A stretch of 64,000 nucleotides of DNA from CAIYRG01 sp964446945. GTDB taxonomy: Bacteria > Pseudomonadota > Alphaproteobacteria > Micropepsales > Micropepsaceae. Made by a program: the position numbers and the translations under genes. The stretch spans positions 62,001 to 126,000 of the forward strand of contig CAYUQO010000011.1 of NCBI GenBank assembly GCA_964446945.1, written 5' to 3'. Under the pieces are notes generated by a model. The model had not been told where the DNA came from. It did no database searches and saw only the letters and a program-made list of their open reading frames with translations. The stretch's first letter is position 1; each line of letters begins with the position of its first letter. Of the stretch, positions 8,988 through 17,351 are shown piece by piece.

Positions 8988-10922
8988 ATGTCCGAGACGC
9001 TCATTCCTGTTGCCGAAGATTGGAAGAAACGCGCCCTGATCAATGCGGCGCAATATGAGGCCATGTACCGCCGTTCGGTCGAAGACCCCAACGGGTTCTG
9101 GGGCGAAGAGGGCCGCAAACTGCAATGGATCAAGCCCTTCAAGACGGTGAAGGACACATCCTACGAGTTGCACAATTTCCACATCCGCTGGTTCCACGAA
9201 GGCACGCTGAATGTTTCGGCCAATTGCATCGACCGGCATCTGGCATCGCGGGGCGATCAGGTTGCGATCATCTGGGAAGGCGATGATCCGAAACAGTCCA
9301 AGAACATCACCTATCGCGAATTGCATCGCGAAACCTGCCGCTTCGCCAATGTGTTGAAGGCAAACGGGGTCAAGCGCGGCGACCGGGTGACGATCTATCT
9401 TCCGATGATCCCGGAAGCCGCCTACGCGATGCTGGCCTGCGCGCGCATCGGCGCCGTCCATTCCGTGGTGTTTGCCGGTTTTTCGCCCGACAGCCTGGCG
9501 GGCCGCATTATCGACTGCAAGAGCGATGTCGTGATCACTGCGGATGAGGGCTTGCGCGGCGGCAAACCCATTCCGCTGAAGCGCAACACCGATGTCGCGC
9601 TGACGCAGTGTCCGGATGTCAAACGGGTAATTGTGGTTCAGCGTACCGGCGCGAAGGAAATGATGCATCGCGGGCGCGATGTCTATTACCACGAAGAAGC
9701 GGCAAAGGTTTCCGACAACTGCCCGGCGGAAGAAATGGGCGCCGAGGACCCGCTATTCATTCTGTACACGTCGGGATCGACGGGCCGGCCAAAAGGCGTG
9801 TTGCACACCAGCGCAGGCTATCTCTGTTACGTGGCCTGCACCCACAAATGGGTGTTCGATTATCACGACGGAGACATCTACTGGTGCACGGCCGATGTCG
9901 GCTGGGTCACCGGCCACAGCTATATCGTGTACGGACCTTTGGCCAATGGCGCGACCACGCTGATGTTCGAAGGGGTGCCGAACTACCCGTCGGCATCGCG
10001 CTTCTGGGAAGTGATCGACAAACACAAGGTGAATATCTTCTACACCGCGCCGACGGCGATCCGGGCGCTGATGCGCGAAGGCGAAGCACCGGTGAAGAAG
10101 ACCAGCCGCGCGTCGCTGAAGCTGCTTGGATCGGTAGGCGAACCGATCAATCCCGAAGCCTGGCTCTGGTATTACCGCACGGTCGGCGATTCACGTTGCC
10201 CGGTGGTGGACACATGGTGGCAGACCGAAACCGGCGGCATCCTGATTTCGCCCCTGCCCGGCGCCACGGCATTGAAACCGGGTTCGGCCACGCGGCCGCT
10301 CTTCGGGATCAAGCCCGCCATTGTCGACGAGAATGGCAAACGGCTCGAAGGCGCAGCGACCGGCAATCTCGTGCTGACGGATTCCTGGCCGGGACAGATG
10401 CGGACCGTCTATGGCGATCATCAGCGTTTCATCGACACTTACTTCAAAACCTATCCCGGACTCTATTTCACCGGCGACGGATGCCGGCGCGACGAGGATG
10501 GTTATTACTGGGTGACGGGCCGCGTCGACGACGTGATCAATGTCTCCGGACATCGTCTGGGTACGGCAGAAGTCGAATCGGCATTGGTCGCCAATCTCAA
10601 GGTGGCCGAAGCGGCGGTGGTTGGATTCCCGCACGACATCAAGGGCCAGGGCATCTACGCCTATGTCACGCTGAAACTGGGGCAAACGCCGTCCGAAGAC
10701 GTCGAAAAGGAATTGAAGCACTGGGTCGCCGGCCAGATCAGTCCGATTGCGCGTCCCGACGTGATTCAATTCGCGCCGGGATTACCGAAAACGCGGTCGG
10801 GAAAAATCATGCGCCGGATTTTGCGCAAGATCGCGGAAAACGATGTCGGCAATCTCGGCGATATCACCACCCTCGCCGACCCTTCGGTGGTGGAGGATTT
10901 GGTGAAGAACCGCAAATCGTGA
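8988..10922 (+). CDS. acs: Acetyl-CoA synthetase (AMP-forming)
   Basis: 644 residues, the usual length. Acs converts acetate, ATP and CoA to acetyl-CoA in the cytoplasm. The chosen ATG has GAGGAGCGA just upstream. The N-terminal Acs domain shows FWGEEGRKLQWIKPF. The adenylate-forming motifs are YTSGSTGRPKGVLHT, TADVGWVTGHSYIVYGPL, DTWWQTETGG and YFTGDGCRRDEDGYYWVTGRVDDVINVSGHR (in order, shortened here). The C-terminal KTRSGKIMRRILR holds the lysine that is acetylated to switch the enzyme off in well-studied relatives. Transcribed alone, divergent from thiC. Confidence 0.96.
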   Translation: MSETLIPVAEDWKKRALINAAQYEAMYRRSVEDPNGFWGEEGRKLQWIKPFKTVKDTSYELHNFHIRWFHEGTLNVSANCIDRHLASRGDQVAIIWEGDDPKQSKNITYRELHRETCRFANVLKANGVKRGDRVTIYLPMIPEAAYAMLACARIGAVHSVVFAGFSPDSLAGRIIDCKSDVVITADEGLRGGKPIPLKRNTDVALTQCPDVKRVIVVQRTGAKEMMHRGRDVYYHEEAAKVSDNCPAEEMGAEDPLFILYTSGSTGRPKGVLHTSAGYLCYVACTHKWVFDYHDGDIYWCTADVGWVTGHSYIVYGPLANGATTLMFEGVPNYPSASRFWEVIDKHKVNIFYTAPTAIRALMREGEAPVKKTSRASLKLLGSVGEPINPEAWLWYYRTVGDSRCPVVDTWWQTETGGILISPLPGATALKPGSATRPLFGIKPAIVDENGKRLEGAATGNLVLTDSWPGQMRTVYGDHQRFIDTYFKTYPGLYFTGDGCRRDEDGYYWVTGRVDDVINVSGHRLGTAEVESALVANLKVAEAAVVGFPHDIKGQGIYAYVTLKLGQTPSEDVEKELKHWVAGQISPIARPDVIQFAPGLPKTRSGKIMRRILRKIAENDVGNLGDITTLADPSVVEDLVKNRKS

Positions 10923-11155
10923 GGACGAGCCGCAAGGGTAAGAATGCGCCCGGAGCGATTTTACCTCCTCCTTGTGCGGGGGATTATCTTTCACAAACCC
11001 ACCACAACAGGTTGACGTGCCTCGACAGTATGACCGATCAGGGAATAGCCTCCAATTCATCATCGGCGCGTCTCCCACGGGCACCGATGGCTGAGAGACA
11101 GTAGCCCTCTTAAGAGGTCTCGCGCACTCCCGCTCGCAACAGGCAGGAGGCACAC

Positions 11156-11329
11156 GTGCAAACACTCAGGGGCTATTTGGCAGAGGCGACTCTTTGGCGA
11201 CTGCGAGCCGAAGTTGCGAGCAGTCCGGACATGTTCGAAGAATGTACGACTTTGGCTGAGGTATGGGACCAGCTCGCTGAGAGCCGGAAGCAGCTGATGC
11301 TATTAAAACACCGGGCCAACTGGGGCTGA
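11156..11329 (+). CDS. Small protein of unknown function (57 aa, GTG start)
   Basis: A GTG start preceded by AGGAGG at 6-base spacing opens a 57-codon frame starting VQTLRGYLAEATLWRLRAEV and ending in a basic LLKHRANWG. The strong Shine-Dalgarno and the amphipathic helical composition support a real gene. It reads like the short helical proteins common in rhizobial genomes that help no annotated process. No membrane segment. It stands alone downstream of acs with 233 bases between, in which I see no gene. Confidence 0.55.
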   Translation: MQTLRGYLAEATLWRLRAEVASSPDMFEECTTLAEVWDQLAESRKQLMLLKHRANWG

Positions 11330-11339
11330 GCTCGCTGCC

Positions 11340-11537
11340 CTATTTCTTGCCTTCCGGCTCCAGCGGGTGCTTCACCAACTTCCGCAGCGTCTTTTCAAAC
11401 CGCTCCTTATCCTCATCGCACTCAAGGCGACGGGCGACGGACTCGAAGCCGTCTTCACATTCGGCACATGAGAGCGAGCCCTGCCGCCACGCTCCACCAA
11501 TGTGTGGACGATCTGCTTTCCGGCCTGGGTTTGTCAT
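11340..11537 (-). CDS. Small hypothetical protein with CxxC (65 aa)
   Basis: The frame gives a charged protein with SCAECEDGFESVARRLECDEDKERFEKTLRKLVKHP, in which CAEC plus a later Cys could bind a metal. The start ATG sits at the edge of the palindromic repeat at 11541, with GGGGGA about 11 bases upstream inside the repeat; so either the repeat supplies the ribosome site or the real start is further in. Convergent with the 57-residue gene at 11156 with a 10-base gap. Weakly supported beyond composition. Confidence 0.45.
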   Translation of the reverse strand: MTNPGRKADRPHIGGAWRQGSLSCAECEDGFESVARRLECDEDKERFEKTLRKLVKHPLEPEGKK

Positions 11538-11540
11538 CGA

Positions 11541-11640
11541 TAATATCCCCCTTGCGGGGAGGCCGAATTTGCGAACACAAATTTGGGGTGGGGGTGTCCG
11601 GAGAGATGCCCCACCCGCGAATTTTCTGGAGCGACCCGGC
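11541..11640. repeat. GC-rich palindromic repeat, family of 8776
   Basis: TCCCCCTTGCGGGGAGG is followed by inverted CCGAATTTG/CAAATTTGGGG arms, GGGTGGGGGTG, and CCCACCCGCGAATTTTC. It matches the design of the 8776 element (C/G-rich stem, AT-containing stem, GGGTGGGG). From 11641 to 11785 there is no gene that I can support. Confidence 0.6.
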
Positions 11641-11785
11641 GCGCTTTGCGCGCCTCATGTTTTAATCCTGCCGCGGGGCGACGCGCCGGGTGCGCGGCGA
11701 TGCGGCCGTGGCTGAGCGCCGCTTCAGGGCCCCATGCGCGAAGGAGAAATTGCCAGGGGCAATTTCCGCGCATGGGATGCGGCCG

Positions 11786-12025
11786 TCAGGTTACATCGTG
11801 ATGGATGGCGATCATCGAGTGCTGGCCAAGATCGATGCGTCCTGCCGGCCAGCTGATCGTGCCGTGGATATCAAGGATGGAAAGCGCCGCGATACCGACC
11901 GCAACGGCGCAAATGACGCCGAGGACAAACATCAGGAACAGGGCACCGGGGCTGGTGCGACGGCGCGCCCGCACAGGCACTTCGCGCACTTCCCGGACTT
12001 CATGGACATCTGCGACTTGCGCCAT
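11786..12025 (-). CDS. Small single-pass membrane protein (79 aa)
   Basis: The start at 12025 gives MAQVADVHEVREVREVPVRARRRTSPGALFLMFV; GGGAG lies about 10 bases upstream. A charged cytoplasmic N-terminus ending in RARRR is followed by one transmembrane helix (residues about 27-50: ALFLMFVLGVICAVAVGIAALSIL). A short external part follows with WPAGRIDLGQHSM. The positive-inside rule places the tail in the periplasm. No family recognised. Confidence 0.6.
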   Translation of the reverse strand: MAQVADVHEVREVREVPVRARRRTSPGALFLMFVLGVICAVAVGIAALSILDIHGTISWPAGRIDLGQHSMIAIHHDVT

Positions 12026-12215
12026 GGCGAAAATCTCCCAGAAGTTTGAATTTGGAAACGCCGCCCGATTGTCCGGGTTCCGCTTGGCCACTTTTGGTTT
12101 CTCGGCAAAGTGCCCAAGACTTTGTACTTGCTGCGTTTTTTGACCCCGCCCAGCCCTGGCTGAAAGCTACTTCAGTTCGGCGTAGAAGATCCGTCCGCCA
12201 CTTCGACCGCGAGCG

Positions 12216-12410
12216 TCACCGCATTGCGGTCTGTTCCATTTGCGGCGGAACACTCGCAATCAGATAGCCGCTGTCCTTCGGGGATACGACCTGTTTTGGC
12301 GCCGCGAGAATGAAAACCGCAACAATGGCAACGAGCAGCGCACTGACGACCATCGGTAGCCAGGCCGTCACACGCTCATAGCGATCCTTCGGGTCCAAGC
12401 CGTCGCCCAC
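12216..12410 (-). CDS. Small single-pass membrane protein (64 aa, GTG start)
   Basis: GTG start with GGAGG at 5-base spacing. VGDGLDPKDRYERVTAW is followed by a transmembrane helix LPMVVSALLVAIVAVFILAA and a short periplasmic tail. It is the second small single-TM gene in this cluster, with 190 bases of non-coding DNA separating it from the one ending at 11786. Function unknown. Confidence 0.6.
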   Translation of the reverse strand: MGDGLDPKDRYERVTAWLPMVVSALLVAIVAVFILAAPKQVVSPKDSGYLIASVPPQMEQTAMR

Positions 12411-12511
12411 TGCAGCCTCCGTTCAAGTCCAAATTGTGCAGCGCAAACTATGAACGCGGTAGAGTTCCCCGTTGTTCCGTGGCCGGATTGCGGCATTTTT
12501 GCCTGCGGTGA

Positions 12512-12802
12512 TCAGCTGCCCGCGAAGCCGTCCATGGCCTTTGCGAGTTCTATGTCTTTTTGGGTCACGCCGCCGTCATCATGGGTTGAGAGCGTCACCT
12601 CCACGGTCTTGTAAACATTGCTCCATTCTGGATGGTGATCGATTTTTTCCGCGACCAGCGCCGCACGGGCCATGAAGCCGAAAGCCTGATTGAAATCGGC
12701 AAAGGTGAATTTGCGCGCGATGGCATCGCGTCCCGGCAATTCGCGCCAATGCGGCAACCGCGCCAATGCGTCTTTGCGTGCTTGTCCTTCCAGCTTTGCC
12801 AT
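12512..12802 (-). CDS. 4a-hydroxytetrahydrobiopterin dehydratase (pterin carbinolamine dehydratase)
   Basis: 96 residues, standard for the family. The signature runs VAEKIDHHPEWSNVYKTVEV, then THDDGGVTQKDIELAKAMD. The His-His-Pro plus downstream Asp/Thr pattern forms the catalytic site that dehydrates 4a-hydroxytetrahydropterin after aromatic-amino-acid hydroxylation. The start has GGAG 9-10 bases upstream. No phenylalanine hydroxylase is nearby; alphaproteobacterial homologues are often separate or linked to molybdopterin processing. Divergent from the zincin at 12841 across only 38 bases. Confidence 0.9.
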   Translation of the reverse strand: MAKLEGQARKDALARLPHWRELPGRDAIARKFTFADFNQAFGFMARAALVAEKIDHHPEWSNVYKTVEVTLSTHDDGGVTQKDIELAKAMDGFAGS

Positions 12803-12840
12803 GATCGTCTTTCTCCAGAAATTGGATAGCAGTCTAACGC

Positions 12841-13233
12841 ATGGATTGGACGAATGCCGAGGCGCCATCACTCGATGACATTGAAGCGCTGGCGCGCGAC
12901 TGTTTCGCCGCACTGCCGGAAAGTTTCCGCGCGCTGGTGGGCGATATCACCTTCATGGTGCAGGACTTTCCCGATGTTGTGGTGATCGAGGAAATGGCGC
13001 TGGAAAGCCCGTTCGATCTTCTCGGCCTGTTCCAGGGACCCAATCTCGCCGAGCACGCCCAGTCCTCGGGACAAAACACCATGATTTTCCTCTATCGCCG
13101 TCCGATCCTGGATTACTGGGCGGAAAATGCCGATCCGCTGGGCATCATTATCCGCCACGTGCTGATCCACGAGATCGGCCATCATTTCGGCCTGAGCGAC
13201 GAAGCAATGGAAGAAATCGAGGAACAGGAATAG
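12841..13233 (+). CDS. Zincin-like metallopeptidase (PF06262)
   Basis: 130 residues, the normal size for this compact family. The C-terminal HEIGHHFGLSDEAMEEIEEQE holds the HExxH zinc site plus a following Asp likely to be the third ligand. Upstream blocks are ALPESFRALVGDITFMVQDFP, the FGLF-like PFDLLGLFQGP, and NTMIFLYRRPILDYW. Cytoplasmic, no leader. Homologues are annotated as metallopeptidase family proteins of unknown substrate; some lie near cell-wall or division genes, but nothing of that kind is adjacent here. Confidence 0.85.
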   Translation: MDWTNAEAPSLDDIEALARDCFAALPESFRALVGDITFMVQDFPDVVVIEEMALESPFDLLGLFQGPNLAEHAQSSGQNTMIFLYRRPILDYWAENADPLGIIIRHVLIHEIGHHFGLSDEAMEEIEEQE

Positions 13234-13242
13234 CGGCAGACG

Positions 13243-13494
13243 TCACTTTCTTTCGTTTGCAACGCTGCGGGATTTTGCGGATTTTGCCGGCTCGGCAACG
13301 ACCCCGAACTGTTTCGACTTGCTGCCCTGGTCGGCGGTGATAAATCCTTCGGCCGCCAATCCGCGCTTGAGCAATTCGCGGATTGCAGCCGCGCGGCTCG
13401 GCATATGACGGCTGAAGCGCCATTCATCCACCGCAGCGAGTTCTGTGTCGGACAGCATGATCTGGAGTCGTTCAGCGCGAGTCAGTTCTCCCAT
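13243..13494 (-). CDS. Small ribbon-helix-helix-like protein (83 aa)
   Basis: MGELTRAERLQIMLSDTELAAVDEWRFSRHMPSRAAAIRELLKRGL has the strand-helix-helix composition of CopG/Arc-type DNA-binding proteins (a beta strand RLQIMLS, helix A ELAAVDEWRFSR, helix B SRAAAIRELLKRGL). A charged C-terminal tail follows. Such proteins are small repressors or antitoxins; no toxin partner is adjacent, so autonomous regulation is more likely. The 13495-13747 gap before the next gene is AT-rich compared with its surroundings and contains no gene; it may hold the promoter. Confidence 0.7.
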   Translation of the reverse strand: MGELTRAERLQIMLSDTELAAVDEWRFSRHMPSRAAAIRELLKRGLAAEGFITADQGSKSKQFGVVAEPAKSAKSRSVANERK

Positions 13495-13747
13495 GACGAA
13501 ATCCTTTCACTGAATTTCCTAAATATGTGCCAATAACGTTTTTTACTCATCTTTGGTTCAAGCTGACAAAATCGCCGTGGCCGCCAAAAGCGCAAAAAAC
13601 TGTCACTGCGGTGTTGCAGTTCGAAACGTAAATCGCTGACTCAGCTAACCATTTTTATTTTTACTTTATCGGCTGCGAAGTGGATCATCGCGGTCTGTTC
13701 GCGGCCGAATTGCGTCGCATCATCGAGACTGAAAGGCGCCCCGGGAG

Positions 13748-13969
13748 ATGCTCCACATCGTCCAAGTGACGCCAAGGGAATATCACCCTGTGGCTGGTAA
13801 GACGCGGCGAGCCAGATATCTTGAGCGCGCCGCCGAACTGCGCGCGATCGCCGATCAGATGGAGGGCGGCGACGCCAGAGCCACGCTTCGCAAGGCCGCG
13901 GCAGACTATGAACGGATGGCGAAACGCGAGCCGCCCGACCGCGATGCGCCGACCCAACCTGAGAAGTGA
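13748..13969 (+). CDS. Small helical hypothetical protein (73 aa)
   Basis: The core RRARYLERAAELRAIADQMEGGDARATLRKAAADYERMAKR matches a very common rhizobial pattern of short proteins (RARAEELRxxAxxMxxxxxRxxLLxxAxDYExLA) of unknown role, predicted as a two-helix hairpin. The ATG has GGGAG too close for optimal spacing, so the start is uncertain; a start a few codons later is possible. From 13970 to 14218 I see no gene, only a candidate sigma-factor site at 14097. Confidence 0.6.
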   Translation: MLHIVQVTPREYHPVAGKTRRARYLERAAELRAIADQMEGGDARATLRKAAADYERMAKREPPDRDAPTQPEK

Positions 13970-14096
13970 TGCCGGCCGCATAAGAAGTGATGGCTTTGCG
14001 ATCACGTGATGCCGCTGCTCCGGATGCAGATGATGATGGCACGAAAGATTTCGCGGCCGAGCCTTTTTGCCAGGGATCCCAAGGGAGATAGGTGCC

Positions 14097-14122
14097 GGAA
14101 CTTCCTGCCTTTCCAAGAGGTT
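14097..14122 (+). promoter_or_regulatory. Candidate EcfG-type stress promoter
   Basis: GGAAC, 17 bases, then GGTT fits the alphaproteobacterial general-stress consensus (GGAAC-N16/17-cGTT) except for the first base of the -10 box. It lies about 97 bases before the start of the GAF histidine kinase and 2.5 kb from an ECF sigma gene. Found by eye; chance matches are possible. Confidence 0.35.
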
Positions 14123-14218
14123 ATTCATATGTTCCGGGAGTTTGGCGTGGCCAATACGACGCGACGACTGATGGCATTACAGCACCGGTGTACGCGCACC
14201 GGCATGTAAGGGAGCTTT

Positions 14219-16369
14219 ATGCCCGTTGACGATTTAACAACCGGGCCCTTGCCGCGCCTCTGCGACTTTGTCCGAACACACCGGGGCGACATCATAGCGG
14301 ATTGGTCGACCCGGATCCGCTCGCTTGAGCCTGCACGTGAGCTGTCGGAGCGGAAACTCATCGATCATCTGCCGGTCATTCTCGCGCGGGTCGCTGATAT
14401 CACCGAGTCCTTTTACACCGGCGCGCAGGTCTCGCTTGAGGACATGCCCAAAGAACACGCCGTCGAACGGCTGCAAAGCGGCTTCGACCTGGACCAGCTG
14501 GTGACGGAATACGCGCTGCTGCGCAGATCGGTTCTGGATGTTTGGGAAGCCCGGGTTGGTGCAGCGATCGTCCCTGGCGAACTCCGGAATTTCGACGGTG
14601 CCTTCGACGAATCGATCAGGCAGTCCACCGTGCGCTACACACAGGCGAGGGAAAAACTGCTGCGCGCGCTTGACCACGTATCGGAGACGGCACTCGCGTC
14701 CGATGATCTGGATCCGTTTTTGGAAAAGCTGCTGAACGTGGTGCTGACCGGCACGGAGGCTGCGGACAGTTGCATCATTTTCCTGCGCGAGGGGGACATG
14801 CTGCGCGCGCGTGCGGCGGCAGGACTGGAGCACGGGATTGTCGGCACCTATTCCGTGGCTATTGGCGAAAGTTTCGCGGGACTGGTGGCGGCGCAACAAC
14901 GGCCAGTCGCCCTGCGTCATGCATCGGAGGACCCGATCGTCCAAAGTCCCGTCATCCGGGCGTCCGGCATGCGCGCCCTGTATGGCGTGCCGATGTTTCG
15001 CGACAGGGAGGTGATCGGGGTAGCGCATATCGGATCGCGATCTGCCGTCGAATTTCCGGAAGAAGACAAGCTTCTGTTCCGCACCGTTGTCAGCCGCGCC
15101 ACCTCCGCCATCGTGAAGGTACAGGCTTTTGCCGAACTCGCGCGCAGTGAGGCGGCACAACGTTTCCTGTCCGACGCCGGTCACGAATTCAGCAAATCGC
15201 TGGATTTCGAAGCAACATTCATCAAGATTGCGCACCTCGCGGTGCCCACGATCGCCGACTGGTGTGTGGTCGACCGCCGCGAAGGCGACCGCATTCGCCG
15301 CGTCGCTACCGCGCATGTGGACCCGGCGAAGGTCGCGATGGCGCAGGCGCTTGGGCAGCGCTATCCCGAGGACCCGCAGGCCGAACGCGGTATTGCAGAA
15401 GTGTTCCGGACAGGGAGAACCGTGTGGCAGGCGGAAATCACCGACGCCGACCTGGTTGCCGGCGCGCATGATGCCGAACATCTGGAGATGCTCCGCGCAG
15501 CCGGAGTGAAGTCCTGTATCGTCGTTCCGGTGACGGTCCAGGACGAGGTCGATTGCACCATCACCCTGGTGACGGCCGAATCCAACCGCCACTATTCGAA
15601 ACGCGATGTTCGTATCGCCGAACAATTGGCGGATCGTGCCGCGGCAGCTTTGGAGAATTCACATTTATACGCCGTCGCGCAGCATGCTGTGTCGGTGCGC
15701 GAGCGCATCCTTGCGATGGTTGCACACGACATGCGCAACCAGTTGATGATCATCGGAACCGGCGCCACGCTGCTCGCGCAAAAGGGCCAGTCCGTCGACG
15801 TAACCCAGGTGCAGAGATTTGCCGACCGCATGCTCCACACGGTGGGGACGATGCGCCATCTGCTCGATGACTTGCTCGATATGGGGGCGATCGAAGCCGG
15901 AAAACTATCCTTCAACCCTGAGCCGGTATCCGCGGCGGACCTGCTGAAGGATGCCTACGAGACGCATCTGGTCGGCGCCCAACAGGGTGGCCTGGAGCTG
16001 AAGCTCATGTCAGCCGACGACGATTTGCGCGTCGAAGCCGATCCGAAGCGCATCATGCAGGTGCTGTCGAATCTCCTGGGAAACGCCATAAAGTTCACGC
16101 CAGCCGGCGGCACAATCATGTTGCGCGCCGATGCCGAAGACGCGCAGGTGAGATTCTCGGTATGCGACACCGGCCCCGGCATTTCGGAATCCGATCTCAC
16201 GGCGATCTTTGAGCCCTATAGCATCGGCGAAAATCGCACGCGCAGCGGAAGCGGGCTGGGCCTGTACATCGCAAAAAGCATCGTCACGCGGCATGGCGGG
16301 CGGCTTTGGGCGACCACTGAAGTCGGTAAAGGATCAACCTTCTCCTTCACGCTGCCGCGCGTGAAATGA
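14219..16369 (+). CDS. Sensor histidine kinase with RsbRD-like and GAF domains
   Basis: 716 residues, no transmembrane segment, so cytoplasmic. Residues about 10-150 resemble the RsbRD/RsbU N-terminal sensor domain (PF14361): DFVRTHRGDIIADWS, then FDLDQLVTEYALLRRSVLDVW. Two GAF-like domains follow (about 170-310 and 325-485). The HisKA box is MVAHDMRNQL with phosphoacceptor His503, and the ATPase has NLLGNAIKFTP, DTGPGI and GSGLGLYI (N, G1, G2 boxes). The start has AGGGAG 7 bases upstream. No response regulator is adjacent. RsbRD domains are linked with stress signalling; the candidate promoter at 14097 fits that. Confidence 0.88.
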   Translation: MPVDDLTTGPLPRLCDFVRTHRGDIIADWSTRIRSLEPARELSERKLIDHLPVILARVADITESFYTGAQVSLEDMPKEHAVERLQSGFDLDQLVTEYALLRRSVLDVWEARVGAAIVPGELRNFDGAFDESIRQSTVRYTQAREKLLRALDHVSETALASDDLDPFLEKLLNVVLTGTEAADSCIIFLREGDMLRARAAAGLEHGIVGTYSVAIGESFAGLVAAQQRPVALRHASEDPIVQSPVIRASGMRALYGVPMFRDREVIGVAHIGSRSAVEFPEEDKLLFRTVVSRATSAIVKVQAFAELARSEAAQRFLSDAGHEFSKSLDFEATFIKIAHLAVPTIADWCVVDRREGDRIRRVATAHVDPAKVAMAQALGQRYPEDPQAERGIAEVFRTGRTVWQAEITDADLVAGAHDAEHLEMLRAAGVKSCIVVPVTVQDEVDCTITLVTAESNRHYSKRDVRIAEQLADRAAAALENSHLYAVAQHAVSVRERILAMVAHDMRNQLMIIGTGATLLAQKGQSVDVTQVQRFADRMLHTVGTMRHLLDDLLDMGAIEAGKLSFNPEPVSAADLLKDAYETHLVGAQQGGLELKLMSADDDLRVEADPKRIMQVLSNLLGNAIKFTPAGGTIMLRADAEDAQVRFSVCDTGPGISESDLTAIFEPYSIGENRTRSGSGLGLYIAKSIVTRHGGRLWATTEVGKGSTFSFTLPRVK

Positions 16370-16379
16370 TCGGGACTCA

Positions 16380-16545
16380 TCAGGCGGCAAGGCGGTAGAC
16401 GCGCTCGGGATTGTAGATCGAGCCGTTGGGCGTCGGATGGCTGGAAAACAGCACGAAGCTGTTGACCGGAAATCGCCCGGCGGCGAATACGGCCCGGGGG
16501 TGAGAAATTGCACCAGCTTGTCGTGCGGCGACGCAAACCCCAAAT
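16380..16545 (-). pseudogene. Truncated, frameshifted copy of the thpR 3' end
   Basis: The minus strand reads DKLVQFLT, then after a one-base deletion continues as FPVNSFVLFSSHPTPNGSIYNPERVYRL followed by TGA. This matches the last 50 or so residues of the intact ThpR gene at 17872-18408 nearly base for base. No 5' part of the gene is present beyond about 16545. It lies 11 bases after the kinase stop, in the same orientation as the intact gene. The sigma factor and the 17352 gene lie between the two copies. It is a decayed duplication remnant, not expressed as ThpR. Confidence 0.8.
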
Positions 16546-16633
16546 CGACCGCCACCTTTCCCGCGTTGATCTGGATCATAGCGCTTTCCCCGAACTGCTG
16601 AATTTTTGTATCAAGCAAAGCGGGGCAACTATC

Positions 16634-17326
16634 GTGCGAACACCAGAACCAGTCGGGCGTGATTCATCCCATCGCGGCGGTGAGAGTTTTGGGTCTGAAC
16701 TCGTCGCGCTGATGCCGTTGCTAAAAAACTATGCGCGGAAACTTTGCAGATCACCCGACAGTGCAGATGAAATCATGCAGTCTACATTGCTGAAGGCGTG
16801 GGCTGCGCGGTCCTCGTTCTCCATTGGGACGAATTTGAATGCGTGGGTGTTCACTATCCTGCGAAATGAAATCTATACGCACTTCCGCCAAACCGCCGTA
16901 GCATGTCGCCGGCAGTGTGAGTGGACAGACAACATGATAGAATCTGTCGCGCCCGCTGAAGGGTTTCAGCTTTCCGGTCTCACGCTCCGGGATGCCGCGC
17001 GCGCTCTCAACACCGCGCTCACGCCCCACCAACGGGATGCCATCATTGATGTCTTTGTGCGCAACCATTCATATGAGCAGGTCGCCGCCATCCAGCGCTG
17101 CCCAGTCGGTACGGTGAAGTCCCGTGTCGGCCGCGGACTGGTTCGTCTGCGTGGCTGGAATAAGCACTCCGATTGTCCAGGTGTTGCGTCTCCTGCGCGC
17201 AGAAGAGCGAATTGCTCTGACACTATTCGACCTCCGAAAGGAAAGCGCGTCATTGCTGCGAAAATGCTAAAAGCACATGCGGTACGCTACCGTACAATGT
17301 CTTGTGCGGGAGCCGAACGAGACTAA
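16634..17326 (+). CDS. ECF sigma factor (RNA polymerase sigma-70 family, EcfG-like)
   Basis: About 230 residues from a GTG at 16634; the start is uncertain because the Shine-Dalgarno is weak. Region 2 is ALMPLLKNYARKLCRSPDSADEIMQSTLLKAWAARSSF then GTNLNAWVFTILRNEIYTHFR. Region 4 is LTPHQRDAIIDVFVRNHSYEQVAAI and CPVGTVKSRVGRGLVRLRG (shown in pieces). This resembles EcfG general-stress sigma factors. About 55 extra residues follow region 4, rich in Arg and Cys and unlike typical tails. No NepR or PhyR gene is next to it. It stands in a lower-GC block between the thpR fragment and intact thpR. Confidence 0.8.
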   Translation: MRTPEPVGRDSSHRGGESFGSELVALMPLLKNYARKLCRSPDSADEIMQSTLLKAWAARSSFSIGTNLNAWVFTILRNEIYTHFRQTAVACRRQCEWTDNMIESVAPAEGFQLSGLTLRDAARALNTALTPHQRDAIIDVFVRNHSYEQVAAIQRCPVGTVKSRVGRGLVRLRGWNKHSDCPGVASPARRRANCSDTIRPPKGKRVIAAKMLKAHAVRYRTMSCAGAERD

Positions 17327-17351
17327 GTAGATATCCTGATTCCGACGACGG

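Noticed and set aside
13495..13560. TGAAC...CGTT pair upstream of the ribbon-helix-helix gene as a second stress promoter
   Set aside because: First -35 base differs from consensus and the spacing is 18, outside the usual 16-17; treated as chance.
14129..14209. 26-codon frame (starting MFREFGVANTT) before the kinase gene
   Set aside because: Weak ribosome site, very short, and it covers the presumed promoter and leader region; no support for coding.
14234..15625. 463-codon minus-strand open frame inside the histidine kinase
   Set aside because: Antisense shadow; kinase boxes on the plus strand are intact.
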